This document shows, piece after piece, positions 12,201-23,430 of a DNA stretch of 64,000 bases. The DNA is from Trichopria drosophilae (Eukaryota; Arthropoda; Insecta; Hymenoptera; Diapriidae): NCBI GenBank assembly GCA_030407085.1, contig CM059585.1, forward strand, positions 13,385,001 to 13,449,000. Direction: 5' to 3'. The translations under genes were made by a program, and so were the position numbers. Numbering within the stretch: the stretch's first letter is position 1; each line of letters opens with the position of its first letter. The notes under the pieces are model-generated. The model saw nothing but the letters and a program-made list of their open reading frames with translations, had not been told where the DNA came from and did no database searches.

Positions 12201-12540
12201 GAAATGAATCAAACAACTCGACGTTTCAATTATTTTTCGCATCTTACGGAGGCGTGTTTCTTGTATCGGTATACGTGATGCAATTTTTACCGCTAAGAGG
12301 GAAAAGCTGATTGAAAGTATTTTCTTAGCAGCCGACATCCCCTAGGACGACTCGGCTTTTAATACAATGTCACGTCTCAACAGACAGCCATTGACTTCTC
12401 TGATAGGACTGCCTCAGTATTGCGAGTCCAACGAGTCCAGTTATTACTTTCTTGGGATATTTTAGTAATGAAACATTATTTGAAAGCACAATTGCACTTG
12501 GTCCATAACTACGTGTTTCAATAGATTAAAGATATTATTA
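9298..12540. other. AT-rich intronic sequence with GC-richer patch 11940-12350
   Basis: Apart from the candidate recursive site near 10118, only scattered short AT-rich frames are present (10916-11221 minus, 11269-11457 plus, 12096-12338 minus). None has a motif. The patch at 11940-12350 is CpG-containing and unrecognised. Confidence 0.45.
10098..10141 (-). promoter_or_regulatory. Candidate recursive splice site (ratchet point)
   Basis: Read on the minus strand, an almost uninterrupted run of pyrimidines (three CTTT units, positions 10138-10121) ends in CAG at 10120-10118 and is followed directly by GTAAGCACC from 10117. This is the arrangement (Y)nNCAG|GTAAG known from zero-length exons that split long introns in insects. 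It has the same orientation as the Rbp6 exon and lies about 48 kb downstream of it. No open reading frame with a second donor follows closely, so a normal cassette exon is less likely. A chance match is possible. Confidence 0.5.
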
Positions 12541-13900
12541 AACTATTAAGTAAACTCGATAAGCATGTTTACTTGTTCTGAAGGGACCATTTCTAATTCT
12601 GGACACCCAAAATAAGAAGCAGGTAATTCTAAAATAGATTGGAGTCCACGCCATGGAAAAGAACTAGTATAAGACTCCAATGTATAGATTTTAATTGATA
12701 ATTTTCTTATTACCCAACTTATTCTGGGAGATGAGTGTCATCAAGTAAACTAGGTGAGTTGGATATTCATTTGTTTCAAGGAGTCCATTCCCAATTCTAG
12801 ATGTCAGAAAAACCAATTCGGTTCGTTGGAAAGTGAAAAGGAAATTGATAAACTAACTATTAAGTAAACTAGATATGGATGTTTACTTGTTCTGAAGGGA
12901 TCATTTCTAATCCTAGATACCCAGAATAAGAATTAGGTAATTCTAAAAGAGAATGGAGTCCACGCTAGGGGAAAGAACTAATTCTGGACACCCAGAATAA
13001 GAATTAGGTAATTCTAAAAGAGAATGGAGTCTACGCTAGAGAAAAGAACTAATTCTGGACATCCAAAATAAGAATTAGGCAATTCTAAAAGAGAATGGAG
13101 TCCACACCAGAGACAAGAACTAATTCTGAACACCCAGATTAAGAATTAAGTAATTCTAAAATAGAATGGAATCCACGCCATGGAAAAGAACTAGTATAAG
13201 ACTCCAATGTATAGATTTTAATTGATCATTTTCTCATTACCCAACTTATTCTGGGAGATGAGTGCCATTAAGTAAACTAGGTGTGTTGGATATTCATTTG
13301 TTTCAAGGGGTCCATTCCCAATTCTAGATGTCAGAAAAACCAATTCGGTTCGTTGGAAAGTGAAAAGGAAATTGATAAACTAACTATTAAGTAAACTAGA
13401 TATGGATGTTTATTTGTTCTGAAGGGACCATTTCTAATTCTGGACACCCAGAATCAGTATTAGGTAATTCTTAATGAGAATGGAGTGCACGCCAGGGAAA
13501 AGAACTAATTCTGGACATCCAAAATAAGAAATAGGTAATTCAAAAAGAGAATGGAATCCACGCTAGGGAAAAGAACTAATTCTGGACATCCAGAATAAGA
13601 ATTAGGTAATTCTAAAAGAGAATGGAGTCCATGCTACGGAATAGAACTAATTCTGGACATTCAGAATAAGAATTAGATAATTCTAATAGACAATGGAGTC
13701 CACACCATGGAAAAGACCTAATTCTGGACATCCAAAATAAGAATTAGGTAATTCTAAAAGAGAATGGAATCCACGCCAGAGAAAAGAACTAATTCTGGAC
13801 ATCCAGAATAAGAACTAGATAATTCTAAAAAAGAATGGAGTCCACGCCATAGAAAATAAGACTAGTATAGGACTCCAATGTACAGATTTTAATTGATCGT
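12541..13900 (+). repeat. Nested tandem array: 71-base monomers inside a longer unit
   Basis: A monomer of about 71 bases (CTAATTCTGGACACCCAGAA ... GAATGGAGTCCACGC) occurs 1, then 4, then 6 times, near 12597; 12905-13121; and 13434-13791. The groups are separated by a conserved spacer of about 240 bases beginning GAACTAGTATAAGACTCC (12661, 13188 and, partial, 13860). The monomer start spacing 12976 to 13047 gives 71. The larger unit repeats at 527 and then about 673 bases, the difference being two monomers. No coding potential seen. Confidence 0.9.
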
Positions 13901-16043
13901 CATCTCCTGTAATCCACTTTAGAAACTCATCTAAGCATCACGCTTGACATTAAATTTCCACCTCACCCAGTATCTGCAGAGGTTTCAAATCAATTTGGCT
14001 CGTCCAAATTCTTTCAAAATTTCTACCGTGAATGTATAAAACAGCCTTGTCCCAAATTATGGAGTAGAATGTCAGCCAACCGTTCCATGAAAACTAAAAA
14101 TTGTCTCTGTCCCTAGAGAATAGCGGAATAATTAAGTTGCGGAAATAGAAGCTCGGTGCTCTGTTTATATCATCGTTTAGGCCTACGTTCTCTGATCTAC
14201 GCATCATAGCAATTCCCTAATTAACGTCACTAACCAGAATCGAGAAGATAACGCGATTATCCTGTCGGTTACGAATCTGACGTCTCGCTTCGCTGACTGA
14301 CCGAAGCCGAACCAACGACGTCATACTGGTCGGCAGCGCCTATCTGCCGATTTGACTATTCGTCCTCGTCCCCACCGCTCATTAAAGCGAATGCTCATTA
14401 TGACCCCCGCGTTCCCGATTCGCTAATCCTATTGGTCAAAGTACGTTCGCCGATAAAGCCACGATTTACAGCGATCGATTCGAATTTGACGTTGCGAGCC
14501 GGCTCTCGGCAATTACACGTTTGTTACTCGATGCCCCGATAATTGATATTATTAGTAATGAAATAGGATTATTGTAGACGTAAATTATTAATCGTTGGAG
14601 ACCTCATGGATTTTGTCGACCATATCACGTAGTTTGATAGCTTTTTTTCAGAAATCCATGTAAAATGTGGATGTCTCTAATGAGGAGTTGCTGCACATGA
14701 AATTCCCACCATGATGAGTTTTTGGATGAGATCTTCAACAGTCCCTGCCCGTTAGGTTTGTTCAAACTTTAGAAATATATCCTAATCTTCAGTTGCAAAA
14801 AAACATGGACGACTGGAGGAATTCAAGCTCTGGTAAAGAGGGAACCAATGACAGAGAGGGCGCATAAATTCCTTCGCCGACGAAAAGAGTTTCCGCGGTA
14901 GTTCGCGAATTTTTCAAACGCCGTTTAACAATTTCCCCATAAATTCGAATACTTGGCTGGGCGGAGACAATGACGCTCGCATCCGCGTCTCTGCGGATAC
15001 ATGCGAAGTCAAGGGTATGGGTTCGGGAGTGGGGGGTAGCGGAAAAACCGGGGCGGTTCGGTCTCTCGGATTGTTTAACCAAGGGCGACATACAGTACTA
15101 CCCTTCCCCCAGCATCCTACCCTTTCCTCCTCTACACTCTACCCCAGCCCCCTAGATTCCCAGGGCGACTAATCCCGCACGTTCGACCGCGATGTTGCAA
15201 AAGTTTGCGCTCGCCGTCCCCTCGCGAGAGCAGGATGCGTTTAACGTGCAACGCGATATGTGATTTATATCGCCACGGTTCCCTGATGCGGGAACTCAAT
15301 ATCTGGCATCATTCCTGATTCGAGAGGTGTATTTTTATAATACTATTTAGTTGTCCTTTTTTGTAATTTTTATTTGTCGCACTATAACAATTTTGGTTAC
15401 TGCGAGAATGAGGCGGGTTCTTTTGTACCACTAAAACATGTTCAAAAATTAATTATATTTTAAGCCTCGTTCTCTATACAAACATTTGGAAGTGTTCCGG
15501 AATTACCCACGTCCCGCTGTACCCTACTCTCCCCTAGATTACACTCCAAAGAGTAAAATTAAATAGTAATTATAATTAAGAGTTTATTGACCGGTGAAAA
15601 GTAGAAATAAGTATACACATACACGGTCATTGACTTAATAACATAAACAAAAACAAAAGGTATATTATGAATTCAAAATTAAAAGTGGGTGATGAAAATA
15701 AAGAGTAATTATAAACAAAAGAAGGAGAAAAAATGAGATGTTTGAAAATTTTTTTTAAAAATTAAATAAATTTTCGGCTAGGAATTATGGCCCTCTTCAA
15801 AAAAGTTTTAATTGTTTTGTTGAATGAAGCAATCCATCCACTTTTCTCTCAAATTTTCTTATAAGTTAATTAGGTAAAATTATATATATATATATCCTAA
15901 TCTTCAAGATTTTAATTAGCCATCTAACAAAAATAGTGAGAAGTTAATGTGAAAAACGAAAAGAATCACTAGCTAATAACTTTGGGCTTGTGACATTAAG
16001 CCCTTAAAGGTTACATGGGGTCCAGTAGTTATTAGACCTCTTT
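13901..16043. other. Intronic stretch with GC-richer islands 14130-14540 and 14840-15310
   Basis: Both islands are CpG-containing and have open but unrecognised frames (14789-15091 minus, 14970-15155 plus). A short (AT)n tract lies at about 15882-15895. The rest, especially 15330-15900, is AT-rich. Candidate conserved non-coding DNA, judged by composition only. Confidence 0.4.
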
Positions 16044-16330
16044 CATACTCAGAATAGTAGATTGTGTAACAAGGGAGCAAAATAGGTGTTTGCCGATGAG
16101 TGCGAGTTTGACGATCGAGCGAAGCGAGGACGACATTTCGCACCAGTCTACGAATACCTATTTTCCCTTGTTGCACATACTATTTTCTAATACGAGGGCG
16201 TGCTATTTTGCTCCCGCGATAAAAGAAGCAAAATAGTATTTTGTGCTTAGATCGCGAGAAATTTATTTTGCTCCCGGATATATTTATTTTGCTCCCTAAG
16301 GAGCGAATGTGTTATTTTGCTCACAGAGTG
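16044..16330. mobile_element. Palindromic module 1, GGAGCAAAATAG family
   Basis: GATTGTGTAACAAGGGAGC plus AAAATAGGT (from 16054) is answered by ACCTATTTTCCCTTGTTGC plus ACATACTA (16156-16183). The same word recurs in both orientations at 16203-16320 (TATTTTGCTCCC four times, one changed to GCTCAC). Similar modules lie at 52893-53130 and 54318-54396. The loop at 16095-16150 is GC-richer. Confidence 0.65.
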
Positions 16331-16334
16331 TGAG

Positions 16335-16669
16335 AATAGTAGTTTTCGATACCAGGGCGTATGCGTAAAGAACTTTACACACACACACGTGTGCCGAAAT
16401 ATTGTTTACGTACGGCTTTTTCGTGCGTAAAGTATAATCGAGTGCGTAAAGTTTACTTTACGCACCGAAAAGACGTACATAAAGGTCTTTTATATAAAGG
16501 TCTTTTATGTACGTCTTTTCGGTGCGTAAAGTAAACTTGTGCGTAAAGTAAACTTTACGCACTCAATTATACTTTACGCACGAAAAAGCCGTACGTAAAT
16601 AATATTTCGGCACACGTGTGTGTGTGTAAAGTTCTTTACGCATACGCCCTTGTATCGAAAACTACTATT
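16335..16669. mobile_element. Palindromic module 2: near-perfect 335-base palindrome
   Basis: AATAGTAGTTTTCGATAC at 16335 pairs with GTATCGAAAACTACTATT ending at 16669. The arms then run through GCGTATGCGTAAAGAACTTT, a (CA)n/ACGTGTG block, CGTACGGCTTTTTCGTGCG and CGAAAAGACGTACATAAA to a centre near 16494. Smaller inverted words (GTGCGTAAAGTTTACTTTAC plus GCAC) nest inside the arms. Near identity of the arms implies recent formation or arm correction. Confidence 0.9.
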
Positions 16670-16826
16670 TTGATACATTAGGCGTAAAATGCCTATTTCA
16701 AGGCTCCTGGGGCATAATATAAACTGGGGCATAAATCATTTTACGCTCATGTAAAATATTTTACCCCTCGATTTACGGGCCTAAAATGTCCATTTTACGC
16801 CTACTGCATCGAAAATAACTATTTTT
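16668..16826. mobile_element. Palindromic module 3
   Basis: TTTTGATACATTAGGCGTAA plus AATGCCTATTT (16669-16700) pairs imperfectly with AAATGTCCATTTTACGCC plus TACTGCATCGAAAATA (16786-16825). The spacer has further ATTTTACGC and GGGGCATAA words. It directly abuts module 2, with the two sharing the GATAC/TATCG boundary words. Confidence 0.65.
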
Positions 16827-16883
16827 TAACTCCGTTATTATTCAATTTTTTCATTATTATTATTCAATTAATATTCAATTTTT

Positions 16884-17030
16884 AGTGCGCGACGTAACCC
16901 ATTTGCGCACAGAAATGAGTGCGCGAAGTACTTCGCACACTCAAATCAGTGCGCGAAAAATTTCTCTCACGGAGTCAAAAAAAATAGAACCACCTACTTC
17001 GCGCACTTGTATCGTAATATACTATTCTTT
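16884..17030. mobile_element. Palindromic module 4
   Basis: AGTGCGCGACGTA (16884) pairs with TACTTCGCGCACT followed by TGTATCG (16996-17015). Inside are AGTGCGCGAAGTACTTCGCA and another GTGCGCGAA. It ends in ATACTATTC, the complement of the GAATAGTA word that opens module 1. Confidence 0.6.
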
Positions 17031-20000
17031 CGAGCAGGAATGTCCCAGCATCTCAAAATTTACAGTGTCAGACCAGATTATACTTTGTACAATTCGTCCT
17101 GTAACCTAAAAATAAATGTTATTTATTAACTTTAGGGGATAGGTTGAGGAATCAGCAATTCTTTCTTATGCATTGCAGTGGACAGTGTAGCGGTACACAG
17201 AAGGACAAAGAGTGGCGTCGCAATTTTGTTAGAAAATTTCTAAAACAAACCCGGTAAACGCAAACGCCTGCATAGGAAGTCATTTTAGTATTATTCTTCC
17301 TTTTCTGCTAATATTGTTTAACTATAACAAACGTTTATTCGATTTATGTCAACTAACTTATTGTTAGTTCTTTGAGGATTAAGATCTTGACCAAGCCTAA
17401 GACCAATGGTGCCCATTATTACACCTGCATTTACAAGGTTTTGTAGAAGAATTTTAGGACAATTTCGCTATCTACACAGTAGTTTCGGGCTCACTTTTTG
17501 TTATGAGTGTTATTGGCTTACAGATTTGCAAATGTGATTAAAGAATAGATCAACTATGCCTAACGACTGGTAGTATTGCGTTTTGTTTTCTGAAAGGAGT
17601 TTAAGCTGATTTTTATTGCCCGCTAGGTCATCATGGCCAATTTCTGTGCCAGTATACAGGTAAGAATATTAAACGCCAACATATATGATTTATATCAAAT
17701 AACCATTATTTAACAAAAATATAATAACATACTTTTTTTAGAACTATAATGTTGAAACGGGATAAGAAAATTAAAAAAATTAACTAGATAATAAAACTAT
17801 ATTTCCTAATCTAATTGCCAACATAAATTATTACATGAAAAATACTTGATTAAATTACTAATTATTAAGTAACAGCATGTCTATATTGTTGTAATGCTAA
17901 TAAGATTGATAAAACTAAAACAAGCTGTTGATATATTCGAATTTATTATACATATAATCTGTTTATTAGTAATGGTTAGTATTTTTATACTTCTGAATTA
18001 TTTTTTTCTAATTTTAGGTCAAATGGTTAAAAATAAAGAAAATATTCTCGCGGATGATTGAAACCAGATAATTTATTAAATAGTTCAGTAAGGTAAGAAT
18101 TGTGTTTCTCTTTGATCGTCCTGTTTCAATATTAAGTTTATATATCAATGTTCATCATAATTTTCGGTATTTTATTATTTTATACATGTAAAAACTAACT
18201 TTTATAATATTTGTTGTATTTTATGTTTTGTTATTATTTGCTGAATTTTTTTTCATATACTTATATGCAAATGGCCAAACAAACCAACCACGTTCGGAGT
18301 ATATTCATTTGAATTATTAAAAAAATAACATTCAATGCTTTATATTTTCCAATTAATCGTTGCAATACTTTTTTCTAGTTATCTACACCTTAAAGCACGA
18401 ATTCACAGTATTTGTTACGACTTCACCTTAAGCCGAAAGTAAAGTTAGAAGATATTTTCACCTATTATCTAAACAAAATTAATAAAAAAACTTTATTTAG
18501 TCATCAGGCACAGACAATTTCGATCTACTTTTACCTATTTTTAATATCTTGATCCTTCATTTTTACACATTACCTAACTCAAAATCTTTGCGAATAATTA
18601 CATGCAAAATCCAAGTGTTTTTATTAAATTAGATGATAGATACAATTAAAGCAATTTAAAATGATATTAAACATAGTGAAACGGGAAATAGATAAAATAT
18701 CAGATTGTGATGGATTATGCGATTACATGAAAGAAAATGTGTTTAGTTGGATTAGGCACCATTTAAATCATTGATGTATCTCATAGCATCGGAATAGAAG
18801 AACCCCTAAAATTTGCTTGGAAATGATAAGTTGGAATAGCTGTCTGATAAACTACATCACACATTATGATTTTTCGTGAATTTGTTATCTTCATTCCCAC
18901 GCACCCTTTATAATCCACCACTGTATCATCCCTCAAATTTATAGCAGATTTTATCAGCGCATTATGAATTGCGTGTGACTGCCAAAGACATCTTTATTTA
19001 GTTATTATTAGATTTTGTCATTTCGCATTAAAAATGGTTTATTAAAAAATTAATCCTTATATGTCACACGTGTGTAACGTCTCATATGTTACAAAATATC
19101 TTCTAAATAAATTAATTAAAATTGATGAAATCGCTGTATAGCATTCTAGAACATCATATAATCATATAATTAAATTAAGCAAACAATTGCATGTTTTTTC
19201 AAAGTTTAACTTAATTCCAAAAAAATCCGACTTTTTACCATCCGTTACAACGACGTAACGCAATTTATTATTCCGAAAGGAAGAAAAATTTGGTCACTCT
19301 TAATGAAAAACAAATATAGCAAATCCCGCACAACTCGTTCTCGTTGACTGCCGAGGTTTTTCGAAAAATTTACAACGAAACGGGTTACAATTTCACGTGC
19401 GGTTCTTGTTACCCGCAATCAACGAAAGCGGAACTCAGAGACCATTGTAAACGTTCTTTTATTTATCCCGATACGAATTAGCCGATAAATCACAGGTTTA
19501 ATTAACTGCTGGCAAAATGATAAAGTAATCTTCTTTTATAATACATAATCGTTAATTCGCCGAATCACGCAATGCGAGCAACGATCTGGCATTTTGATGA
19601 TTAAATAAAATTAAACGAACGGACATATCGTCGGATTATGTACTTTGACGCGAAACTTTAATCACTTCGTAATTAGTTGCGTTAATATTTGAGCTTTGAA
19701 AATCAGATATATTAATAACAAAAATACTTCATCGTTCGTATTAACTGGCATATGTGGATTTATTCCATGTTCTGCGAATTTAATGATTTTGTATCTCATA
19801 TAGAAATCCATCGCTTGTGGATTTCTAATTCCCTAATTTAATTCCACTACAAATAGATGCGAAGTGAGATACCTGTTCTATTTAATTTCTAGAAGATTTT
19901 AATAGACTATAAGTAGGTAATATTCCCACGCTTACTTGACATGCCTAATATATACATGAAAAAGATATTCAAAGAATAAATATTTCGGAATATAAAATAA

Positions 20001-20214
20001 AGGACACGAGGTATAGAGAAGAACAAAGTAGTCATAATGGAATGAATTTATACTCTAACTAAAGGCTCACAATTCGCACAAGATTTTATTTGTGAAATGT
20101 CGCCATCTAGCGGAGACTGATTAAACTCACTCTCCCAACAGTAATCTGGATTTTCTTGACACAATAAATGTATAAGCCTTCGAACAAAACAGACTAGAAG
20201 AATTTATGGATAAA
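17031..20214. other. AT-rich intronic sequence with small GC-richer patch 19240-19480
   Basis: No frames of note. A CTCF-like motif (GCCATCTAGCGG, 20102-20113) is discussed among the findings. Nothing else recognised. Confidence 0.45.
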
Positions 20215-20430
20215 GTAGACAACTATACCCGAAAACCCATATCTGCCAGAACAAACCCGAACAGACCCAAATATAAACGAACAAACAGGGATATACCCGA
20301 ATATAATATGCCCTAATATTTAAAAAATGCACAAATACAACCTATATATATCAATTTTGATATCGTTTCCTGTATCAGAGTTGGTGAAAGTACCTGATCG
20401 CTGACATAAAAAATGGTTGTTTTTGTCCCT
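20215..20430 (+). repeat. Outlying block of the ACCCGAATAT complex repeat
   Basis: CTATACCCGAAAACCCATAT followed by CTGCCAGAACAAACCCGAAC and the block to CTGATCGCTGACATAAAAAA match 23262-23420 almost line for line. The sequence between this block and 21360 (20431-21359) is different. Confidence 0.8.
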
Positions 20431-21359
20431 GATGATACCCAAACAATAATTGTGGATTTGTTGAAATTTAATGAAGCTAAAATATCACCCGTACCTCTTC
20501 TTAAATAATAATATTAAAAAAAATTTTTAACCATGTTAGATTTAAAATTTTGTAAAGTATTGTCACAATTGCTACTCCGTATTTATTATTTCTAAATTGT
20601 AGTGGTTATAACTAGAAATACTAAATGCTAGAGGAAGTTTGAAATACTGTCTCTTCGCAATTCTTCTCCATAAAAGTTCTTCGCACCCAAGTTCGTTTAG
20701 CTAATTCCGGAGAACATAGCTTGATTTCAAATGAAACGTTATATTTACACGGTGCTGTAAATTTTGAAACGCCCAGGTCGGATTGCAAGCGCGAGTTTCC
20801 AGTTTGTTGTCACGTATGAGGCAACAGTTACCAGATGGCATACTAACGAAGCGCCACTACTTCCACCACCATCGCCTCCCGGTAGAATCGCTTGAAACTA
20901 GTGGAAGGGATATTATGACGTATTAACCTCCGGCCTTGCCATGAAAACATGGACGTTGTGTTGTTACTGTAATTGTACGTAAAGTGAACATACGTGTTAG
21001 CCAGCGCCGACTATGCACCGTTTCGTTTCATTCACCTCTTCGAACAAATATCTACAACCGCGTTCTTCTAGACTCGTTGCTGATAATCGTATGCTTTTCA
21101 ACTTTACTTTCATGATCCTTGGTATTCATACATACTTAATTGAGTCATCAAAGTTGACACTTACGCACGCTAAATATCTTCTTCCGACACTAGTTCTTCT
21201 TTACTGGAAATTCTTCATTTATATAAACAGCCCGAAAGAGTTTCAATGTATCTATACTCGATCGGTTCTGAAATGTATCTTAACTTTCTATAAATTTCTA
21301 AAATATCGTTATCATCTGGCTATGCCGGAAAATACCCGAATATTATTGATATAACCAAA
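20431..21359. other. Sequence between two blocks of the complex repeat
   Basis: Holds a moderately GC-rich patch (20740-21060) and a 113-codon plus frame (21013-21354) with no recognisable motif. Probably non-coding, possibly an insertion that split the array. Confidence 0.4.
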
Positions 21360-23430
21360 ATTATAATAAGTATAGGCGGGTTTGCATATTATAACGATTT
21401 ATTTAATTCCTAGTTACAGGATTAACAAACTCCGACATATGCTGAAAAATATAATATTTCAATGCCCAAATTAACCCGAGTGTACCCAAATGCACTGTAT
21501 CATGCCGTAATGCTGTTGTATATGCTGGGTATAAAACCAATTTTAATATTGTTTGTCGTGTTGAAGCTCATGAAAGTGCCCGTTCCTTGCCACCCAACGT
21601 GGTACTATCCAGTAACCCCCGAATTTGAAATGTAACAGCAACTATTATATAGTTTATCATATCGGCGGTGGTGAAAGTGGGAGTTTCGTTATCATCTTTC
21701 GATACCTGGATATACCTAAACATACCCGAATATCTTCAAAAATGCCTGAGTATGGACTATAAAAACAAAATATATAGTTTACCATACCAAAGGTGGTAAA
21801 AAGACTAGATTTTTTAAATAAAAAATGGTATTATATGTGTTCTTAACAGAAAATATTGGGAAAGAAATAAAGTAAATTGAAACAAAGCTGCAAAATTTCA
21901 GGATCATATTTCGATGCCTGGATGTATCCAAAAATTCCCGAACCAAATAGAATATACCCGAAAATATCCAGATAAACTCTAATATGCCCAATTTACCCGA
22001 ATATAGCAGAAAAAGCCGAATGTACCAAAAATACCCGGACATGCCCAAATCTGCCAGATACACATGAATACCCCGAATTTGACCAATATAACACCATCTA
22101 TTATATGGTTTATCATATCAGTGGTGGTAAAAATGGGAGTTTCATTATCATGTTTCAATATCTGGATATACCTAAATTTACCGGAATATCTTCGAAAATG
22201 TCTAGGTATGAACTATAAAAATAAAGTATATAGTTTACTATACCAGAGGTGGTGAAAATATCAGATTCATGAAATAAAAATTGGTATTAGATGTCGTCTT
22301 AACCGAAAATGCTGCTATTAGACATCGAAGATATTAGAAAATAAACAACCGAAATCGAACCAAAGCTGCGAAATTGCAGAATATTCTATCGAAAATATAC
22401 CCAAATATGCCTTAATCAACTCGAAAATACCCGAACATATCCAGAGAAACCCGAATATGTCCAGATTTACCCGAATATTTCCAAATTTACCAGAATATAC
22501 CCAGATATATCCTAATATACAAAAAATTAACGAATATGTCCGAATATGCTCGTATACACTCGAATATCCCCAAATATTGTTGATGTAAACCCATTTTCAA
22601 TACATATACACGGATTTGCATATTATAAAGATTTAATTAATTCTTCGTTACAGGATTAATAAAAAACAGACGAACGCTGTTAATACCATCTTATTTCAAT
22701 GTCTAAAATTACCCAAGTATACCCAAATACACCTGTTCATATCCTAATACATGCGTATCTACTGGGTATAAAACCAATTTCAATATGGTTCGTCATGTTA
22801 ACGATGGTAAAAGTGCCCGTTTCTTGGCACCAAGGATAGTACTATATGTCACCCAATCATACCCGGATATACCCACGTAAACACGAACATGCCCGAATAT
22901 GTCAGAATAACCACGAATATCCCCTAATATGTTTGATATAATATCAGCTTTTAGATGGTTTATCGTATTACCGTAGGTGAAGGTACCAGTTTCATTATCG
23001 TCTTCCGATACCTTGATATACCCAATTGTACCGGGATAAGTCTCAAATCTCCGAAAATGTCTAAATATGGATTACAAAAACAAAATATATAGTTTACCAT
23101 ATCAGAGTTGGTAAAAGTACCAGTTTCTTGAGACTAAAAAACGGTACTGGATGTCGTCTTAAATGTAAATGTTGCTATTAGGCATCGAAGGTATCAGAAA
23201 AAAAACAAAGGAAATATATTCAAAGCTGCAAAGTATCACCATCATCTTTCGATGCCTGGATATACCCAACTATACCCGAAAAACCCATATCTACCAGAAT
23301 CTACCCGATCAGACCCAAATAAAAACAAACAAACCGGAACATACCTGAATATGCCCGAATATTTACAAATATAACCTATATAAAGTTGGTGAAAGTACCA
23401 AATCGCTGACATAAAGAATGTTGTTATTAG
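21360..23430 (+). repeat. Complex tandem array built on (TA)CCCGAATATG words
   Basis: Two long units about 1.23 kb apart share a block ending GTTACAGGATTAA (21388-21430 and 22620-22660) and GTATAAAACCAATTT (21530, 22757). A second block (GGTTTATCATATC..GGTGGTAAA..GGGAGTTTC) occurs at 21643, 22100 and 22955. Between them run degenerate ACCCGAATAT/ACCCAAATAT words, often 11-13 bases apart. Copies differ at many positions, so the array is old. No coding potential. Confidence 0.85.

Noticed and set aside
12541..13900. CRISPR-like array of regular repeats
   Set aside because: Monomers are contiguous tandem repeats without unique spacers, in a eukaryotic intron.
16095..16150. Coding sequence in the loop of palindromic module 1
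   Set aside because: Open for only about 20 codons in any frame and not shared with the other copies.
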